DNA of 64,000 nucleotides, from positions 3,472,001 to 3,536,000 of the forward strand of contig OU612073.1 of NCBI GenBank assembly GCA_914767715.1. Direction: 5' to 3'. The translations under genes were made by a program, and so were the position numbers. Positions 25,471 to 39,700 of this stretch are shown in pieces. This DNA is from Membranipora membranacea (taxonomy: Eukaryota > Bryozoa > Gymnolaemata > Cheilostomatida > Membraniporidae). The notes under the pieces are model-generated. The model was not told where the DNA came from and ran no database searches. It worked only from the letters and a program-made list of their open reading frames with translations. The number at the start of each line of letters is the position of its first letter. The first letter of the stretch is position 1.

Positions 25471-27690
25471 TAGCTAACTACTGCAGTATGATAAAACATT
25501 ATATTGATACGCTCACAATGAAACTCTGGCATAAATTTCCAACCCTATCCTGTCACATTTCTATAATGATTTCATTGAAAGGCCAATCTGTTTCGAAATT
25601 CAAACATATAAATTGTGAGATATCTTTTAACATGATTTTGTGCCAGATTTAGGTGAGTGAGATGCTTGGTGCTGTGAATTGTGATATATTTCCAGAAACC
25701 ATTGAGACAATGAATGTTCAATTCTTCACATTTATATCTAAATACCTTTATAAACTTTTCTTGCAAATAGCCAACTCACCAGAATTTTTTACATTTTTAA
25801 CCTTTCTTACTGGTTCCATACCCGACAATTATTTTCAATTTTGTCATTCTCTATTCTTTTAATACAAATTATACGCTGCCTGTATAATACACACTTATCA
25901 AACTCGCTCTCATTGCTCATTGAATATCAAGTTCACTCTGTACGGATGGTTGCGGCATATCTGTGTGTTTGGGCGTTTTCAAAATCTATACTGATATTAA
26001 TGTCGGTGTTAGGGGAGTATCCAAAATAGCCTTTTAGACCACGTTCGCCAGACAGTGCCAGTCTTGTACAATAGATAATGAACTCTGAGATCACCTGCCT
26101 GATGGTATTTCCTTTGAGGTAAAGAAGATTTCTCATTCCAGCATTTAAAACTTTCAATTATCAAAACTTATCTACAGGAAGCTAAGGGATAATCTCCAAT
26201 CATTGGATCGGAGTAACTGCTAGTAAATTGAACAATGCTCAATACATCAGGCTTAATTGGTGTGAATCATCTGCTTTCAAATATGCCTGATGACAAAATA
26301 TCTCCTTTAACAGGGAATTAGACCAGCTTAGCCGGACACAGTCTTTTAATGAAAACTCTACTACAAGCTACATGTTGTAGTAGAAAGACTTATGTCGCTG
26401 TAAAAATTTGATGGCCAAAACTGATTACTTTGAGCAGGAGCTTTGAAGATGTAAAAAACCCAACTCCGAAAATTGAAATTGAAATCGACTTCTTAACCGA
26501 AATAAAACTGATTAGCTTAAAGAATTAACCAGTTTTATCGAAAACTAACAAGCAGTTGAATCTCAGTTCAATTATTATTATACCATTTCAGCTTAAGTAG
26601 CTAGAAAAAGCAGTGTTTCAATCTACTCTAAAGATTTTATTAAAGCTGCTCCTTCTCTAAATTCCATCCTTTATGCTGATGGTACAATGTTTTTCTCAAC
26701 ATACACAAATATGCTAGGACAGTAAAAATTTGAAGCATAGTACTTAGCCACCATATTCTTTAAAGCATTCAAAAACATTCTAATGTTTCAAACACTTGGA
26801 GATCAGGTCACTGAATTAAATCTTCTCATGGAATTGAAACAGCAACATAACCTTATAAGCAGTTAGAAAACGCAACACAGGGACTGATCTGACATTGGTT
26901 TGATTGGCTGTCCCTACTAGCATGAATAATATAGCCAAGGAAATTGTCTAGTTAACGTTATTGCAATGCTTTTAGTGTAGATGAAATGGGCAGTCCTAAA
27001 ATGCTTCTCAGGACTGGCTAATTTTGCCAGCCCTTTGTTGGTAAACAAAAAGCTAATCCTGCTATTCCAGATATTGAATTCAATGAGAACAGGCCAATGA
27101 TATTGACCTGATTTTTGAATAATAGGCTACAGCTGCATTGTGGGACTGGGTATATTTTATTAAAAAGTTCAGTACCCAACCAGGGACTAAGGGAAGTATC
27201 ATGTGCGAGGCGTGACAATTTCTCCCCACGGAATTAATAATATCTGAGATTTCCTCCAAACTTGGTTTTTGTAGGCAAATCCTGTCCCTAATAGATTACT
27301 TCAGAAGAATTTGGCTCTCTCAAGCAGTGAAACAATACCTCTGACAAGTTGCATTATCCCATCAAGGAACAATGTTTCCTTAGCGTGATTTGCATTTCGA
27401 TATAAAAATCTTTGACCGTTTGTAATTTGCTTATGAAATAGGTTTCTTTGAAATGCCTAATTAAGGGTGTAAATGCCCTGGATCATTCGGATATGGTAAT
27501 ACATGTGTAGGCATTTCACATCGAACCTGGAGAGATGACATTGTACAAATAACAGGTAATTTACCTAGAATTCGGATAATTGCTAGTGTAGTTCTGATAT
27601 CTAGGTAGTATCAAACTCGAGTATCATCAAAGTGCTCATCAGACACTTGCGATAGTCATTAATTAAAATATATGTACTCGCTATTCTGAT
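25471..27690. other. Intergenic region downstream of gene 2
   Basis: This stretch contains the 3' untranslated region of gene 2 and AT-rich sequence with no supported gene on either strand. A small inverted repeat (CTACTACAA ... TTGTAGTAG) lies near 26360-26390. The polyadenylation site was not identified. Confidence 0.5.
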
Positions 27691-29760
27691 GTATATATAT
27701 TCCATGTTTATTCTGGAGAAGAATAAGTCCTTAGGACTTGTACCCAGAAAACAGAAAATTGATAAAAAATATGGTGTAGAATTAGAAAGACATGTAACTA
27801 AAAATCAAGAACAATGACAGGTAAAATTACTAAGTACACACAGACATTAATTAGCGGTAAAACATTACACAAGTTAATACACAATAGCTAGTAAAAAAAA
27901 AGTTAGAACAATGCAGCAGTAGGCTACTAAAAAGAAATGATAAGAACTGACTCATTAATTGAGAAGTTTGAGGACGTGGCTCCGAGTGGCATTTTTGAAT
28001 GAAGCAAGGGATTCACTCAGCTTAATATGATTGGGTAATATTGGCAATAGCGAAATTGGTCTATAATTATTTGGCAAACTTTTCTTGCCACCTTTGAAAA
28101 TAGGAATTACTAAGGCCTTTCTCCACACATCTGGAACCTCGTGACATTTAAGGCTCAGATTAACAATATGTGTCAAGGGATTCAGAATCAAAGGCTCTAG
28201 GATTTTATAAATAAAGGCAGGGATCTGATTCAATCCCCCAGTTTTACGTGATTTCAGTGCGTGCAGATATTTAGACACCTCACTTGATGTAATTTCTTGA
28301 AAAGCGAATTTAGGAAAACTGAAAGCTTGATCATTATCAAAGCCTGAGGAACTTTTGTTGGACAATAGTTTGGCCTCTTCACTGAGATCTGCACCAATGC
28401 TAGAAAAATACCTATTTAAACATTCAGCGATCACTGGGCTTTCAGCAGTGGTGCAATTTTCAGATTCAATTTCTTGAATGACATTATTGCCTTTATAATT
28501 TTTACCTTGGAAAATTTTGATTTTTTGCCTTTGGTTTTATCATTAAGAACTGCTCTCATTGCTCGCTTTTTGGCATCTCTTACTGCATTTGTTGCCTTGT
28601 TAAGGATTAAACGATAATCCTCTAAGGCAGGAGAATTTTTATCAAATCCCGTCTCAACAAACTTTTGAAATGCATCTTTTTTAAGGCTTGTTAGTTTAGA
28701 TGCCACTGGACACTTCCAACAAAGATTGTTTTTCTGCTTTAAGCGCTGGGTTTTAAATGGTGCAAACTGTTCCACCAATTAATTATATTTTTTATTCTAA
28801 AATATCTGCTGCTTCGTGAACACAGTGAACATTCTCTACAATATTAAAATCGAGAGATTTTGCACTATTAAAAACCTCAAGATCATCAAAATTTCTGAAG
28901 TCTCGCTTAGTGACATAAGAAAAGCCAGCCTTTTTAGATTAACTTTCATTTGAGTTGCAAAATGATCACTAATATCACTTTTTATAACCTTGTGTTCAGG
29001 TACTAAGTTTTGGACCAGTATACTCTCTAACGAGCTGTTCATATTGATGAAGTCTCATAAGGGTTTCAAGATTTTCTTTAGCTTGTGAATTACTGGACCA
29101 GTCAATGTTAAAATCCCCTATAATTACAGTTGGATTTTGTAAATTGTGAGCATCCATTAGCTTTTCAAAATTACAAGAAACATCGGTGCTTGCAACAACA
29201 CAAGGTGGATTGGAAACAAGGACCAAACAAAATCTAGATTCAGCGATAACAGTTTCGATGCATAGAACTTTGGTCCCACCACATGAAGCCAAATCAACTT
29301 TTTCGAATTATATGTTTTGTTTAACATAAACAGCCAGCCCGCCACCACGTGAAGTCAAACCCCTATCCTTACAAATCAATACATAACCAGGTATTTGAAA
29401 ATTGTTGTCATAATGAGAGTCATTAAACCAAGTTTCCGAAAAACAGATTATGTCATTATTGACCAAATCAGGAGTTAGTCTGAACTCATCAAAATGTTTA
29501 GGCAAAGATCTTATATTTAGATGGACAATACTTAACATTCAGAATGATGCGACCATCTGGTAACAAGCTTTTCGAAGGGTTGGCCTAGCCGGATGTGCTC
29601 TGTTGTTTGCGAGGTCTTAGTATAGGTGCTGACTGATTGGTTTCGGACATAGAGTTCTCCTGAAGATTGTCGAGATCATTTACACAATTGATTAGGACGT
29701 GGATGCGATGTAGGTATATGCTTGCAATTAACTGATCCGCCTACCAAAGTATATTTTCTG
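27691..29760 (-). pseudogene. Decayed, internally deleted non-LTR retrotransposon (LINE)
   Basis: On the minus strand the order is endonuclease, start of reverse transcriptase, then the C-terminal end and a 3' tail. The endonuclease part (about 29540-28840) has LNIRSLPKHFDEF, CFSETWF, then GDFNIDW, then SDISDHFA, but is split over at least three frames. The next piece (28778-27955) carries the reverse transcriptase opening block VIPIFKGG, then NNYRPISLLPIL. It then jumps directly to an end-of-protein-like segment (IKLSESLASFKNATRSHVL), so the catalytic core is missing. The 3' end at 27691 has AATAAA and a TATATA tail. The 5' boundary is approximate. It cannot be autonomous. Confidence 0.8.
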
Positions 29761-30703
29761 AACAAAATTAACGCAACCCTCACTGTAGCTATCAATAAGC
29801 AGGACAGCATATAATAAAGCGTCCAAACTCATGGATAATAAGTGTGCTTTATGTCAACACCTAGTATGTAATTATTTAAGAGAATGTCTAGTACTAGTTA
29901 GATAAAAACCTTTGTGATAACTATCAGTAAAACCTTGGCAAATGCACACTAAGCAACTGTGTGGCTAATCACTGTAATCTATACCTATTGTTGATGGGTA
30001 GGAATCCCTTTTAATGATGTGTAATTATGGGGGTGGGGAGAGTTACCGATTTAGGAGCTAAAAAGCCAAAGTGTCAATACAAAGTATAATAAGAGATTTT
30101 GGTTGGCTGACACATCCATAATACCTGTGACGTCCTGTATGCGAGGTTCTGATACTGCTGGGTGAGCTGAAGATATAAGGTCAGCCGAAAGAGCTGGATC
30201 AAACTTTGGAGTAAAAATCCTTGCAGGGAATTTAACCGTGGTGAGTGAAAATGCTGCTTCACTTTAACATTAACCTCACAAAGATACCTCAACATTAAGT
30301 TGAGAAATCTCTGTCAGGTGCCTTTTTCTGTCCAATATTATTTTGCCTGGCTTCACATAGTCATGACAGAGCATGTTCTTAGTTTTCATCACGGTAGACG
30401 TTTGATTGAAGAAATCAAAGCTTTAGAAAGCACAAATTAAAAGGCATTCCAAGACTCGATTTTTTTAATATGAAGGAGCTGATATGTCAATAATAATTAT
30501 CAAATTTTCACTCTGTCTTTGCTATGAAAACTGAATGTGGACAGAATATTACATAACCCTAGCTTCCCCAACCCTACCTTGTACAGGGGTGCGCTAAATA
30601 GATGTGATACATCTTAATCTTTTGAGCATAATCTCATTTGCCCTGAAAGTGGCCTTGAATGGCAATAACGTTGAAATAATATTATGAATATATTAATTTC
30701 CAG
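29761..30703. other. Upstream region of gene 3
   Basis: This is AT-rich noncoding sequence between the LINE remnant and the leader of gene 3. No reading frame with family resemblance is visible. A promoter is expected here or further upstream, but I could not pick one convincingly. Confidence 0.4.
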
Positions 30704-30733
30704 GCACAGAACGCCAGGTTTTAGCCCACAGAC
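30704..30733 (+). other. Gene 3 5' leader preceded by a splice acceptor
   Basis: TATTAATTTCCAG ends at 30703, a good acceptor 30 bases before the start codon. The position matches genes 2 and 4. Confidence 0.55.
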
Positions 30734-33700
30734 ATGGAGATGAAGACGAATCTAGTGGCTTTTCTAGTCTTGGTAGTCTTGATCAACATCAATGCCATTG
30801 ATGCCCAGGTAATAGAGTTTAATTCAACCTTTTAAATATGGTAACAAATATATAGAAATGATATATATCAATTTTATTAGCTGATCAAATCATAATTGAC
30901 ACATAAGACCATGCATAAAACAAATATAAAAAAATATTTTGGTATGCCCCTATGGTAACTGACAGACAGGCATTTTTTTAGTGTTTTGTACTGTATTTGT
31001 AAATTTGCAGCTATTCCGTATTTTTCACAGCTATATGATTGTTTTTACATCTGTAATGCCTGGGATTCAAAAATTAATTTGAATAACAATAGTTATTGTC
31101 CACTGTACAGCTCCTTATAGTATGAAGCGACCTGATAACAGAATTGCATTGGTAATGTTTCACATTTTAATTTAATATGTATTGATTTAGGGAAGATTTC
31201 TACAAGCTATCAACCCCATAGATCGACTTGCAGACTTCTCCTCCCAGAATCTACTCAATGTTTTGAGCAGTGGTCTGCGCACCAGGTTCCGAAATGAGTC
31301 CAACAATCTTCTATCACAAATCACTGTCGGGAATTTATTATCTAGAGTTATGGATAACAATGATGTGCCGGTGAGTGTATAAGTTTTAATGAAATATTAA
31401 ATTATATTTATTTTCAATACACATGAACTTTAGTTCAGATTAAACCAATCAATACTTAATCTGATCATATTTTTTACATTAAGTAAATACTTTAAATATT
31501 GCTGAACTGTAGAGCATCTTTTGCCCAAGCTATTTTCTCAAAGTTGTACACTTGAAAAGCTTTAACCATATGTATGAAGTACAAAGGCATTGACTCTTTT
31601 GTTTTATTGTGGAAGTGCAGCGGCTGTATGCAAAATTCAGTGAAGTGCATTTATTTTTCTGTTGCGCCACTAGCATTGAAACTAACTACTGGTAATAAGA
31701 GGGCGGGACAAACCCCAGCTGAGATTACACTTGTTCACTATTAGAAAGTACATCCCTGATCTGAATTTAGGTTTGTTACCTATAGTGTTTGTGTGCCCAT
31801 AATTCTAAAGTTTGCTGTCACATCAAACTCAGTTATTTATGCTCTATTGATCAGAGATAAGTGCAAAAGTGACACCCTTGTCCCCGCCCCACCGCTGCCA
31901 AAAGAGCTTGCAGTGATGAGACAGACAACAAGCTATTTTGCAGATTTTTCTATGATTAATTATATATAATTACGTTATAATATATTAATTATAATACATT
32001 TTATCTTTTCAGACTGTGAACTTGAATGATTATGGGTTGACATCAGAGAATGTGGAGAAATTAGGTCAACAGTTTAGTTTATCAAGCAATGCACCAATGC
32101 TGTTCTCAGCAGCTATTGCAAATGTTGACAGTGACCTTGTAGATGAGATTCTGAATCAACTAGGGTTGATCATTTCTGAGCTACTTGATGGCAGCCCTGA
32201 TTTCTCTGAGATTATTCCAGACACGCTCCGATTACTTGATGTAAGTACACACTTCAATAATGTGACTGTCTGCCTTAAACAAACCATGCAGAATTGTGAA
32301 TTAATGCATTTTGAGATTTGCTCACACTAAGAATTTTTATGATAAATATAATAATCATGTCCATCCCTTAAACTATGAAGGGAGTGCGCAAAATGGTAAT
32401 GTATTGTGAATTCACCTCCATTCACAGTTCATATGGAAGGGATCATCCAGTCTCGCGATTCTGATAAACGCGAGTGCTTCACACGATACAGCTTAAAGTG
32501 ATTGTGAAGGAAACAGGTTTTTGGTATCATTTTGGAGTTCTCAGTCCAATTTAGAAAACTGCTATGATGTTTATTAACATAATGTGGCCCATTTTCACTC
32601 AAAATTGAGATTGGAAGGTACTCAAAAGTATATCAAAATAGCACCTTTATATCACTTTAAGGTTTATTGGTTAAATCAGATGCTGCAACAGAGTACAGGT
32701 ATCTAGAGCTCGATCTTCCAACTGTAATGCCTGATCTTTCAATATGTTGCCTATTGCAAGTCATTTTCCTTATATGAATACATAATTTGACATTTCAGTT
32801 ACTTGCGAATGGCACTGACATTGACTTTGGTGATGTGTCTTCACTGGTGGATACGCTATACTTCTCTCCCCTTACTACAAACCCAATAATAGATATCATT
32901 CTTACTGAAATCAAGAATGTTACCGATGTGAGTATAGATTTATGTAGTTGACGCTATCTATGTATGTACTAAGCTATCACATTTTGTATTCAGCCTTCGG
33001 AACCTTGCTAGCTTTGTGAACCTTGTATGCCTTGTGTGATATTTGAAATTTGTTAATCACAATCACTATGTTTCCATGTGAGTTTCGAGATCGGCCTAGA
33101 TCGAGCTGAGTTGGCACCTCTTGGCTCGATCTCGAATTATGCAGGCATTCCCATGTTAGAGCTGAGAAAAAAAAACATCAAAAAAATCCCCCGGCCTCCG
33201 CATCAGAGTCTTTGATGCTAACCGCAAGAACGCTGTAGTGTGAGCCGATATGTGCGATCTGAACCTTGGAGCTCAGGCCGATCTCGGAGGCAGTTCCATC
33301 GCTAATTAGCCTCAGTTCGAACTCACAACTTCCATTGAAACACAGTGAAAATATGGCCAGGGCTCTCAACCTGGGAGGATCTAAAACCTGAGTTTTGCCG
33401 ATAATGTGTTGCAGGTGGCATTTCAAAGGCGTGAAACGCCCTGTGCACAAACAGCTTAGAGTTTTAGAGCTCTGTTAGCCTCGTAAATGGGTCTGGCTGC
33501 CAAAGCCTAGAGAGCAATTTAGGCCTCTGTATATGAATAATACTGTTTTCTTAGAGTTTTTATCAGATCATTGATATAGAATCACTGTAAAATTCATCCT
33601 GGTTAATGTATTTCATATATCACAACATAAAATTGCTATTTATAATCATACAACTAGGCCGCACCAAGAAGAATTCCCCAACTTCGATGAATGTGAGGCA

Positions 33701-36700
33701 AAATCTGAGTTTTTAGCTAATGCTCTAAAATCCCCTGAGTTGATTGAGTTGAACCCAAAAACCTGAGTAACTCGGGCTAAATCTGAGTGGTTGAGAGCCC
33801 TGATATGGCTCATGTGAATTTTGAAAATCATGATCAGTTATTATCAAAATTTGAATGGATTTGTAAGAACTGTCAAACAACATGGAAAAGGGATGACCTT
33901 ACTGCTTACATAATTAACAATATGAGGCGGATATGAGAAGGATGTGTTATAAGTCTGAATTACTTGGGTTTGAAAGTTTACAATTTACTTCTACGATTGT
34001 ATTCCATTGCTTATGAAACTGAGCTTGAAATTAAGTCATGGGAGACAATTTATAGAATATAGAGTAGGCAACTTCACAAGCATGTTTTTGGTGTTGAAAT
34101 CTTGTAAAGCATGATTTTCATCCAACCTTGAAGCGCCTCATGCAATATTTGCCTGCATACTGAAGCTAACGTTTCAAGTGCATTTTAAGAGTGTGATATT
34201 GAATTCTAAGGTCAGGTTTGTAATATGTAACTTGGTTTTGGTTAGTTTTGAAATGAGCATGCCTTACTTGTAATTTATGTTGGTTTCAATGAACAAGAAG
34301 CTTGCCTATTGAAGGCTATTCATGCCGCAAATGTCTGTTCATTTTTGGCCTATCCTTGGCCTATCCTATCATTTTGGATTTAAGACAATCGCTGATAAAA
34401 GTGTTTGTTGAGGAATTGATTCCATGTTCTTTTCATTTTCTTAAGCGTAATCAATGTACCTTAGCACTTGCCGCATGCTGACCTTGACCTTGACCTTAGT
34501 CAAATTAGCTTAGTTCGTACTTTTTCATGGTGACCTCTTTCCTCACCGTGTTGTTATTTTTTGTTCATTTCATAACAGAGCATTTTTCCTTTCACCCAAG
34601 ATCCTAATCTTCATTGATTCAAAATAATTATCAAACCATACTGTCAAACACATGAGCCTGCTGGTGAAAGACCAACCGTTGCATTTCATGTTTGATCTTA
34701 CAAATATTATAGCTGTCCACATCATGTTTTAGATTTTACCAACGACAATTCCGGCATTTGAATTATTGCCATTGACTATACAAGTGATAGCTGTGGCAAC
34801 GGAAGTCGATTTGGAGGGTATTCAGAATGACATTATGCAGTACATTGTCTCTAATAATATTGATGACTTTGCTCAAATTTTTGGCAATCTGTTAGGCGAA
34901 CTCACCAGTGGTTCTCCAGACATTGGAAGCATTCTCTCAGAGTTTGCTTATCTCTTTGACGTGAGTGTTTCAATTTCTATTGCCAATTAGCCACAGATAG
35001 CATTCAGCTTGCCTTATGGCTATCTTCTAAAGTCAGTCGGCTTTATGTCCATATCCTGCAGTCAGCAGTCTTTATTGTGGGTGTTATTGCTATGGAAATA
35101 CTCACTGATGGTTGTCTCATTTTATGGATGATAGTTATAATAATCATTATTACTATCATTTTCACAACAGATGCCTCCATAAAATTTTCCAACCCTTAGG
35201 GAGCACTTCAATAGCAATAGCACCTATATGAGCTGTCAATATATGTATATATATATTGTCAGCTCATCAACAATTAATCATCTCTTATGTTTTATGATGT
35301 TTATGAAAGTTATTGGGTGCTGCTAGGTTGTGTGATAGGCAGCTGTATCAGAGGAGAAGCGAACCTGATAAGATCATATAAAATACAAGCCTTGAGAACG
35401 TCTTGTTAAAAAATAGAAATTATTGTTTTTGATTGATAAGAGAGGCGACAACTTGATAAAACATTTTAAAGCTCATGTAGTGAGTTGATGAGCGGGTCTT
35501 GAGGTGTGACCTCTCATCAACTGACCCTGAACATTGATTGGTGATAAATATAAAGGGCTTTTAGATATTTCTAGAAATGAAGGTCATGAAATTTTTAAAA
35601 TATATGCCAAATATATTTGATTCAATAACAATAGACACAAAAAGTATATTTGAAAACAGAAAAAGACGCCTGATATTGCTTAGTCTGATAAAAGGACTTT
35701 TCATGATTGATAGTTAAGAGAAGTGGACCAAATCTTTATGTATACGAGTGTTCTATGGGCTAACGTTAATACTATGAAAATAATAATTATTATTATTCAT
35801 ATTATTTGTTTGATTTTTATATATATTCTAGACCAATTGCATCCCAATTATATTACAGCTTGTGACCAACACCACTGGTACCGATTTCGACGATATTGCT
35901 GAGTATCTCTATCTTTCGCAAATTGCATATGAAGGTATACCACAATACGACATCATCTTCACATCTCTAATCGAAACTGATCTCGTAAGTGTAACCTTTT
36001 ATGATGTACTACATAAACATTATTGATTTATTTTAATGGAAAATTATCCTTTGTAAAAATGAAGTACACACCTGTTTGGAGTAGAGAAGATAGTTATTTG
36101 AGTACTGAAACATGTTTGATACCTCTATGGATATACACTACTGTTGAAATATAAATTAGATGAGTTCACATGTATGTCAATCGAAGAACTATTATCAGCT
36201 TTCATTCTGTGCAATTGAAACTAGAGTTGAATGCTGCTGTGACCAATGAGCTCCATCATTGCTGTGACCAATGAACTTTCTCATTGCTGTGACCGATGAA
36301 CTCCCTCGTTGCTGTGACTGACCTGTCACAGTCGGCCAATCAAATGGAACATTTTAACCAGGACCAGCAACGTAACAATAACCCCTGTGTAATTTTGCTT
36401 GAAGGTAAAATTCCAGTAATATGCAACTCTTTTAAATTTTAACAGGTAGTAACAGCGAGAATTGGTTGGGAACAAACACCATTTTCATCTCAGGTTGTAC
36501 AGTTTCTCGCAGAGATAGACTACCAGGGGATTATCTCGGATTTAATAGGGCTGGGGTTAGATATAATTGAGGACATAATCACGCCAGAGATCCTCTATAA
36601 GATTCATCAGCTGATTAATAATGTCGAGGCTGTCACCCGATATACCATTGATGGTACCATAGGCCTTATAACTGATGTAAGTATTTCTGGTAAAGAAGTA

Positions 36701-39700
36701 ACAAAAGCGAGTTCAAAGACCAGGGGGTCTTTCGATTAAAAATAGCCAAAGTAGCGATCTGATTTTGTCTTAATTGATAGACCAAGTGAGCGATAAATAT
36801 GAGCGATGTGATAGTGATAGTCCAAGTTTGCTTTAGTACAGCATTGCTCATTCTAATTGAAAGACCCGCCTGTCTAGTTTGGGAACCTTCATTTCGGGTT
36901 GTAGTTGGTGGTGCACTGCTCACAAACTCATTTATTCCCTCTTTCATTGCTCTGCTTATAGAGATAAAGAATGGGTTGATAACAGATATTTAGCTCAACT
37001 CAGCTAGATCCTTCGTCTTCGTTTTGAGGGGTTAGATATCGGCAACTGACTTTATTGAATAATTAATTTAAGGCTCTTTCTGACGCACGGAAATTCGAGA
37101 AAGCTCAGTGAATCTGTCCACGCAATAGGCAAAAGCCACATGTGCCATGGAAAGAAAACTCATCATTAGCAATGAAGATAAAACCCATGAATCATGGTAA
37201 AGCCCATACTCTGTTGAGTTCAGCATTCATGCATTGAAAACACAGCCACACTCAACTGAGTAAGGGAATGACCGTGATTTATTGGTTTTTACATTGATTA
37301 TTAATAATGAATTTTCTTTACACTGTACATGGCTGGCACCTTTGTCTAATATATTGCTTTTTTTTAATTGTAATTTTTTCTCATCTAATTGATAAATTTG
37401 CCCAACAAACAACTGTAAAGCCAACCCTGAGTGACAAACATGTGGTATGGTTATCTGCATCAAGTTAAAGAAATCAAGCTGTCATTCTAGTGCTTGTTCA
37501 ATTTATTTTTTAGTGGATTAGTCAAGCTATGAATTATGACTCATTTCCTAGTTGGCCGATGGGCATGTTGAATGATGTTGGAGTATTCTCAGCTATTCAG
37601 GACAGCCTTGCAGGTTCATTTCAGGTACAGTTGAAACACTTGTTGTATCATAGTTGCACAAAATATTCAATTGTTAGACTTTCATGGAAAATGTAGCATT
37701 TTACTTTATGGTGACATTAGACTTAGAACCTTTTATTTATAGAACATCCAGGAGCGCTCTTCATCGCAATGGTCAAGGTCGGGCTCCAGAATAGGACAAT
37801 TTGGCATGCTCCTTAGTAATATGGACAGAGATAATCTACAGCAAAATATGATGGGCAATTTCCTGAGCAGCATTTCACAGGAGTCTGAAGTTCAACCAAT
37901 GATGACTCGATTGCTGAGAGGGGTAAATTGAATTTACGTATTGTCTCTCTGCTCCTGTGACAATTAAGCCAGGTTTCAATGGTTATGCTCATCCAACTGA
38001 AACTTTTTAGTCTTCTAAGACCCCTAAGGAGGGAGATAGGCTAAGTTTGTACTTTACTGCACCTTTACACTCAATAGTATTAAGTTAGACATACTGTTTA
38101 TCAAATCACTCCGTTAAACATGCAATAAAGACAGCAGTTGATGACATCATGAAGGAAGTTAAGTATGCTAAGCTTGAGTCTAGAAACTCTATACAAGTCT
38201 CAAGACTTGCAAGTCGCCTCAATGTTATAAACCCTTCATCACTTTACATTTTAGGTATTTTCTGCAGGATCTGATAGTGTGATCAATTCTACTGCTGGAA
38301 GGCTGACGACATCACTGCTACATAGTGTAAGTTTATTCTAGACAGCTGTGTTGGCAATTCATTGAAAAAGCGCCTGCCATTGTCTTTCCTGTGTAGGATT
38401 GTTTCATTGGGTCAAAATCTTGACTACAAACTTTGCCCAATAAAACATACTACTCAACACTCACCAATCTCAGAGGCTAATTTAACTAATCTTGCTATAA
38501 TCTTGAAATGAATAAATGAGTGAATAGGATCGGGAAAAATTTATTTTCATTTCGTGTGTAGTAAAGTTTTCTTAAATGTTTGAACCAACTTATTTTTCAT
38601 ATTTTTGGAAATATTTGACGATAATTTATAATCTTGTACCTTATGTATCCTTTCATGCCTTCTTCCTTTGAGGTGGAGTTTTATCAGTATTGAGACATTG
38701 ATCAAATCACAGCCAGCTTATTTCCCAATCCCTATACTTGCAGCTTGATGTGCAGCCAGTCAATGCAGGCGTTGGTGAGAGGTTCAGATCAGTACTTTCA
38801 ATCTTCCAATCGGATATGGTAGGAAATCGTCTTCTGACACCTTTCTTTGGCGAAATGATCGGTCAGTGGAGGGAAGATAGAGCCAGCCCTCTTGAGAGAT
38901 TGAGAGCTATTCTGACAGGAGTTAGAAATAATGACGTTCCTGCCGTAAATCTTCAAATCACAGAGGTAAGGGTCTTATCTACCTAGACAGGAATAGTGTT
39001 TATTATTTCAGCTGTAGAATTTTTGAAACGCTTAAAACTAAAAGCAATTAGATGGTTATACTGTTCTGAAAAAAAATCAGCATTTTTGGGGCCTTGACAT
39101 CATGAGCTTGTTTTGAATGCATGACAGTTTTGAGATCTTTGTTCATTTCTCTCAACTTACTTGCTTCTGATGCTGGTATTCACAGAGCATCTTTAAATCA
39201 TCTGCAGAGCTCTTGGATACTTATGATAAGACTATGCGCTGTGTCAAATTAAACTGAATCTAAATCAAACCATAGATGATTTTTTATTTAATTTAAATTT
39301 AATTCAATTTACAGATGATCATTGATCCTATTGAGACTGAAGGTTCCATTGAATGGTCGACAGAGATGGAGGGAGCCATGGGTCCTATGATCCAAAACTT
39401 CGCTGTTCAGCTAACTGATGCATATCAAGAGGTATTGATAAGTAATAAACCTTAACAACCAAACTGGCTTAACTTTTGCCAGCTAGATTAGTAAAAACAA
39501 TTTTTAATACATTTCATTGACTGCCATAATCATTTCAAAGAATGTCTTCGGTTAGGAGAAATGAAAATAAATGAAAAACTGCGCAAAAAAAAACAGACAA
39601 AAAACTCATCTAATGAAAAACATGTTAGTTGTTGATTAATTTTGATTCAAAGCTTGGCTACAAATTTTCTTTTGAATTGAAGGAAGAAGGGTCGAGACGC

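Noticed and set aside
33178-33450. 90-codon minus-strand frame in a long intron of gene 3
   Set aside because: No motif, signal or family resemblance. The surrounding sequence looks like old repeat-derived intron.
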